From contig JBGAIL010000057.1 in the NCBI GenBank assembly GCA_044225565.1, forward strand, positions 1-26,153: 26,153 nucleotides of DNA, read 5' to 3'. The DNA comes from CAVXAE01 sp044225565. Its GTDB lineage: Bacteria > Pseudomonadota > Gammaproteobacteria > Steroidobacterales > Steroidobacteraceae. Positions 23,158-26,153 of the stretch are shown one piece after another. The notes beneath the pieces were generated by a model. The model was not told the DNA's origin, did not search any database, and worked only from the letters and a program-made list of their open reading frames with translations. The translations under genes and the position numbers were made by a program. The stretch's first letter is position 1. Each line of letters begins with the position of its first letter.

Positions 23158-23698
23158 GGACGGTCGATTCTAGCCTGACCTGCCGCTCCTTCAAGTTCGC
23201 GTGCAGTCCGGTGCCGTGCAGCTCGCGAACGCCCCAGAACAGGGTGACGGGCTCGGCGGTGCTCACCACCTCCGAGCGGGTGTCGAAGGCCAGCCGCTCG
23301 CTGCGGATCTGCGCCAGGTCGCTGGTGCCGGGCAGTACGCCGACCACCTTCACGTCGCCCTGCAAATCGATGTGCTCGTTGTTCTGCTGGATGGACCCGG
23401 TGTTCGCCGTGAGCGACCACTGGTTGCTATTTTCCCCACGGTAGCTCATGCGCACGCCCTCGAGCTGGACGCTGCCATCCTCGGGCCGCTGGCGGATCAC
23501 GTCTGCATTCAGGCGGTAGAGGGGGCGTCCGTCCGTCCCTGTCTCGATCAGCTCGGCGTCCCTGGCGGCGTATCCGGGCTCGGGCGCCTCGCCCGGCGCC
23601 GCCTCGTCGTCGTCCCGGCTGAGGCGCTGCTGGCCGAGGATCGCGGACGCGACCACGACGACGATGACCAGCAGGGTGGTAAGGCCGCGCGAGATCAT
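23135..23698 (-). CDS. lptC: LPS export system protein LptC
   Basis: LptC is a bitopic inner-membrane protein that takes lipopolysaccharide from LptB2FG and passes it to LptA. The 187-residue protein has one N-terminal membrane segment (about 5-22, LTTLLVIVVVVASAILG), an acidic linker (DDDEAAPGEAPEPG) and a periplasmic jellyroll with LYRLNADVIRQRPEDGSVQLEGV, GSIQQNNEHIDLQGDV and IRSERLAFDTRSEVVSTAEPV. The start at 23698 is three bases after the kdsD stop, with no kdsC between them as there is in E. coli. Confidence 0.93.
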   Translation of the reverse strand: MISRGLTTLLVIVVVVASAILGQQRLSRDDDEAAPGEAPEPGYAARDAELIETGTDGRPLYRLNADVIRQRPEDGSVQLEGVRMSYRGENSNQWSLTANTGSIQQNNEHIDLQGDVKVVGVLPGTSDLAQIRSERLAFDTRSEVVSTAEPVTLFWGVRELHGTGLHANLKERQVRLESTVHGSFTPH

Positions 23699-23701
23699 CT
23701 G

Positions 23702-24691
23702 TCAGACCACCCCCGCGCGGAACAGATCGTGGATGTTGAGTGCGCCAATGATGCGCCCCTGCTCGTCGGCCACCGGCAGCGCGGTGATACGGTGCAGCTC
23801 CATGAGGTGCACGGCTTCCGCGGCGAGCTCTCGTGGGCCGATGCGCTTGCCGTTGGGAGTCATCACCTCGCGCATGGTTGCCTTATGCACGTCCAAGCGA
23901 TGGTCGAGCGCACGGCGCAGGTCTCCGTCGGTGAACACGCCGAGGATGCGGTCGTTCTCGTCGACTACTACCGTCATGCCCAGGCCCTTGCGAGACATCT
24001 CCAGCAGGCCTGCGCTGAGCGGCGCCTCCGGCCGGATGCGCGGGATGGTGTCTCCCTTGTGCATGAGGTCTTCCACGTGGAGGAGCAGGCGCCGGCCGAG
24101 GCTGCCGCCGGGATGGGAGCGCGCGAAATCCTGACGGGTGAAGCCGCGCGCCTCGAGCATGGCGACGGCGAGTGCGTCGCCCATCGCGAGCGTTGCAGTG
24201 GTGCTCGCGGTAGGCGCGAGGTTGAGCGGGCAGGCTTCCTCGGGGACGCTCACGTCGAGCGTGACCGTCGCCGCACCGCCCAAGGTGGAAGCGGGGGCGC
24301 CGGTCATCACGATGAGAGGCACGCCGAGCCGTTTGAGATGAGGGACCAGCACGACGAGCTCGGGGGTCTCGCCGGAGTTGGAGAGGGCCAGCACCACGTC
24401 GGTGCGGGTGATCATGCCGAGGTCGCCGTGGCCGGCTTCCGCGGGATGCATGAAGAACGCGGGCGTGCCCGTGCTCGCGAGCGTCGCGGCGATCTTGCCT
24501 GCGATGTGGCCGGACTTGCCCATGCCGGTGACGACCACGCGGCCCTGGCATGCCAGGCACAGCCGGCAGGCGGCCACGAAGCGCGGATCCAGCCGCGGCA
24601 CCAGGGCTTCCACGGCCTGCGCCTCGATCTTCAGGGCGTGGCTCGCGGAGGCGAGCAACTGGTCATCGGCGGCAGTGGCTTGGGCTGGCAT
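23702..24691 (-). CDS. kdsD: D-arabinose 5-phosphate isomerase
   Basis: It converts D-ribulose 5-phosphate to D-arabinose 5-phosphate, the first step to Kdo for the lipopolysaccharide core. The 329-residue protein has a SIS sugar-isomerase domain (about 38-175, with VTGMGKSGHIAGKIAATLASTG, EAGHGDLGMI and LSNSGETPEL) and two C-terminal CBS domains (about 205-329, with DLMHKGDTIPRI and ITALPVADEQGRIIGALNIHDLFRAG). This is the standard KdsD layout and length. The start at 24691 fits the family. It heads the minus-strand block kdsD-lptC-lptA-lptB-rpoN-hpf-rapZ and is divergent from ibaG-murA, with 81 bases between the starts. Confidence 0.95.
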   Translation of the reverse strand: MPAQATAADDQLLASASHALKIEAQAVEALVPRLDPRFVAACRLCLACQGRVVVTGMGKSGHIAGKIAATLASTGTPAFFMHPAEAGHGDLGMITRTDVVLALSNSGETPELVVLVPHLKRLGVPLIVMTGAPASTLGGAATVTLDVSVPEEACPLNLAPTASTTATLAMGDALAVAMLEARGFTRQDFARSHPGGSLGRRLLLHVEDLMHKGDTIPRIRPEAPLSAGLLEMSRKGLGMTVVVDENDRILGVFTDGDLRRALDHRLDVHKATMREVMTPNGKRIGPRELAAEAVHLMELHRITALPVADEQGRIIGALNIHDLFRAGVV

Positions 24692-24733
24692 GGGGATGCA
24701 ATGGTACCGCGTACCCGGTCCCGCCGGCCCGCC

Positions 24734-24742
24734 TGCTAAACT
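24734..24742 (+). promoter_or_regulatory. Candidate extended -10 promoter for ibaG-murA
   Basis: TGC followed by TAAACT forms an extended -10 element 30 bases before the ibaG ATG, in the 81-base gap between divergent kdsD and ibaG. No clear -35 hexamer is visible, which extended -10 promoters can tolerate. A similar TAAACT precedes the patatin gene at 15576. Confidence 0.35.
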
Positions 24743-24772
24743 GCCGCGCCCATCCGTTGCGTCGAGCCGTCA

Positions 24773-25018
24773 ATGAATCCTGAGGAAATCGCTGAGTTGA
24801 TCCGGGCGGGCCTGCCCGGCGCGGACGTCCGGGTCGAGTCCGACGACAACACCCACTTCGCGGCGCGGGTCGTCTCGAAGGCTTTCGAGGGCCAGCGCAG
24901 CCTGGCGCGCCATCAGGTCATCTATCGTGCCCTGGGCGAGCGCATGGGGCGGGAGATCCACGCGCTGTCCATCGACGCACTGACGCCGGAGGAGCACCTG
25001 GAGCGCACGCATGGATAA
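24773..25018 (+). CDS. ibaG: BolA-family protein IbaG
   Basis: IbaG/BolA proteins pair with monothiol glutaredoxins through a shared [2Fe-2S] cluster and affect envelope and acid-stress physiology. The 81-residue product has the BolA fold: an N-terminal helix (PEEIAELIRAGLPGADVRV), a strand with DDNTHFAARVVS, and the signature FEGQRSLARHQVIYRALGERM with the conserved His, ending in IHALSIDALTPEE. The position directly before murA, with an eight-base overlap (25011-25018), identifies it as the IbaG branch rather than BolA. Unlike in E. coli, no mla lipid-transport genes precede it. Confidence 0.94.
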   Translation: MNPEEIAELIRAGLPGADVRVESDDNTHFAARVVSKAFEGQRSLARHQVIYRALGERMGREIHALSIDALTPEEHLERTHG

Positions 25019-26153
25019 GCTGCGCATCGCGGGAGGCGCGGTTCTCGAGGGAGAAGTGCGTATTTCCGGTGCGAAGAACGCCGCGCTGCCCATTCTGGCC
25101 GGCGCGCTGCTCACGGAGGAGCCGGTAACGGTCGCCAACGTGCCGCATCTGCAGGACATCACCACCACCATCGAACTGCTCGGCCGCATGGGAGCGAGCG
25201 TCACCATCGACGAAAAGATGCGGGTGGAGGTGGACGCTTCGTCCATCACCGAGCTCTCCGCGCCTTACGACCTGGTGAAGACCATGCGTGCGTCCATCCT
25301 GGTGCTCGGGCCGCTGGTCGCGCGGTTCGGGAGAGCGGACGTCTCGCTGCCGGGTGGCTGTGCCATCGGCGCTCGTCCCGTGAACATCCACGTAGCAGGC
25401 CTGCAGGCGATGGGCGCGGATATCACCATCGAAGGCGGGTACATTCGCGCGCGCGCAGGCCGGCTGAAGGGTGCTCGCCTCGTGCTGGATACCGTCACGG
25501 TCACGGGCACGGAGAACCTCATGATGGCCGCCACGCTCGCCGAGGGTGAGACGGTTCTCGAGAACGCTGCGCGCGAGCCGGAGGTGGTCGACCTCGCGAA
25601 CTTCCTGAATTCCATGGGTGCGAAGATCGAGGGTGCCGGCACGGACAAGATCGTCGTGCAGGGCGTGAAGCGGCTGAGCGGCACGAGCTACGAGGTGCTT
25701 CCGGATCGCATCGAGGCCGGCACTTATCTGGTGGCAGGCGCGATCACGCGTGGCATCGTGCGCGTGAAGAATACTCGGCCGGATCACCTCGACGCGGTGC
25801 TCGCGAAGCTTTCGGAAGCTGGCGCCAAGGTGGGCGTGGGAGACAGCTGGATCGAGGTCGACATGCGCGGGCGGCGGCCGAAATCGGTGGACGTGCGCAC
25901 CGCGCCTTATCCAGCGTTCCCCACGGATATGCAGGCACAGTTTGCTGCGCTGAACACGGTGGCGGAAGGCGTGGGCACCATCATCGAGACCATCTTCGAG
26001 AACCGCTTCATGCACATGCTGGAGATGCGGCGGCTCGGCGCGGAGATCCGGCTCGAAGGCAACACGGCCATCATTCACGGAGTCGAGAAGCTGAACGGCG
26101 CGCCCGTCATGGCAACGGACCTGCGGGCGTCCGCGAGCCTGGTGCTCGCGGGG
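25011..26153 (+). CDS. murA: UDP-N-acetylglucosamine 1-carboxyvinyltransferase MurA (runs off window)
   Basis: MurA transfers enolpyruvate from phosphoenolpyruvate to UDP-GlcNAc, the first committed step of peptidoglycan synthesis, and is the fosfomycin target. The first 381 residues are present: the substrate-contacting GAKNAA (Lys22, Asn23), the catalytic loop Cys at residue 117 in GGCAIGARPVN (Cys115 of E. coli; Cys implies fosfomycin sensitivity of the active site), TGTENLMMAA, DRIEAGTYLVAGA and the FPTDMQAQ motif with the catalytic Asp. About 40 C-terminal residues lie beyond the window. The ATG at 25011 overlaps ibaG by eight bases, with a GGAG about eight bases ahead. Confidence 0.97.
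   Translation, partial: MDKLRIAGGAVLEGEVRISGAKNAALPILAGALLTEEPVTVANVPHLQDITTTIELLGRMGASVTIDEKMRVEVDASSITELSAPYDLVKTMRASILVLGPLVARFGRADVSLPGGCAIGARPVNIHVAGLQAMGADITIEGGYIRARAGRLKGARLVLDTVTVTGTENLMMAATLAEGETVLENAAREPEVVDLANFLNSMGAKIEGAGTDKIVVQGVKRLSGTSYEVLPDRIEAGTYLVAGAITRGIVRVKNTRPDHLDAVLAKLSEAGAKVGVGDSWIEVDMRGRRPKSVDVRTAPYPAFPTDMQAQFAALNTVAEGVGTIIETIFENRFMHMLEMRRLGAEIRLEGNTAIIHGVEKLNGAPVMATDLRASASLVLAG

Noticed and set aside
1..26153. CRISPR arrays, insertion sequences, tRNA or rRNA genes
   Set aside because: No regularly spaced direct repeats, transposase-like proteins or recognisable stable-RNA sequences were seen on either strand.

Overview
The window is a high-GC, chromosomal stretch of core bacterial genes. 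The gene content and order point to a gammaproteobacterium of the Xanthomonadales/Nevskiales/Steroidobacter kind; this is inferred from familiar gene neighbourhoods, not from a search. Supporting signs are the kdsD-lptC-lptA-lptB-rpoN-hpf-rapZ block divergent from ibaG-murA, the rnd and mpl genes, a pyrophosphate-type phosphofructokinase, and a tkt-gap-pgk-pyk operon. No phage, insertion sequence, CRISPR array, rRNA or tRNA was recognised.

Layout. (1) 1-3483: a large nested palindrome, PPi-phosphofructokinase (-), adenylate kinase (+), a shared bidirectional terminator, and ribonuclease D (-). (2) 3553-6250: a four-helix membrane protein and mpl (murein-peptide recycling ligase) on +, converging on a CPBP-type membrane protease on -. 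(3) 6404-8673: a cluster of less familiar genes, namely a small Myb/SANT-like protein, a SAM methyltransferase and a MurG/GT28-like glycosyltransferase. (4) 8679-9473: cpdA-like cAMP phosphodiesterase (-). (5) 9697-15354: tkt-gap-pgk-pyk, tightly packed, behind a leader with three hairpins. (6) 15355-17394: a patatin-like phospholipase with a frame-scrambled C-terminus, then a small gene and a broken nucleotidyltransferase that look like the remains of a two-gene module. (7) 17414-24691 (-): mgtE, rapZ (frame-broken), hpf, rpoN, lptB, lptA, lptC and kdsD, with an 11-N assembly gap between lptA and lptB. (8) 24773-26153: ibaG and murA, with murA running off the end.

How it fits together. PPi-PFK, GAPDH, PGK and pyruvate kinase supply the reversible and lower parts of glycolysis, transketolase links them to pentose phosphates, and adenylate kinase balances adenylates. 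KdsD, LptC/A/B, MurA and Mpl serve the envelope (Kdo, LPS export, peptidoglycan precursor and recycling). RpoN and HPF are the usual companions of the nitrogen-PTS locus, but ptsN, npr/ptsO and hprK are not in their usual places, and kdsC is also missing.

Quality warning. Two genes (the patatin C-terminus and rapZ) each carry about four frame changes whose pieces fit the family when read in alternating frames. With the N gap, this suggests local consensus errors, so apparent pseudogenes should be judged with care. I did not find a convincing new system. The most unusual items are the nested palindrome, the hybrid zinc/hydrogen-bond lid of adenylate kinase, the substituted cation-site residue in pyruvate kinase, the 6404-8673 cluster and the degraded nucleotidyltransferase module.
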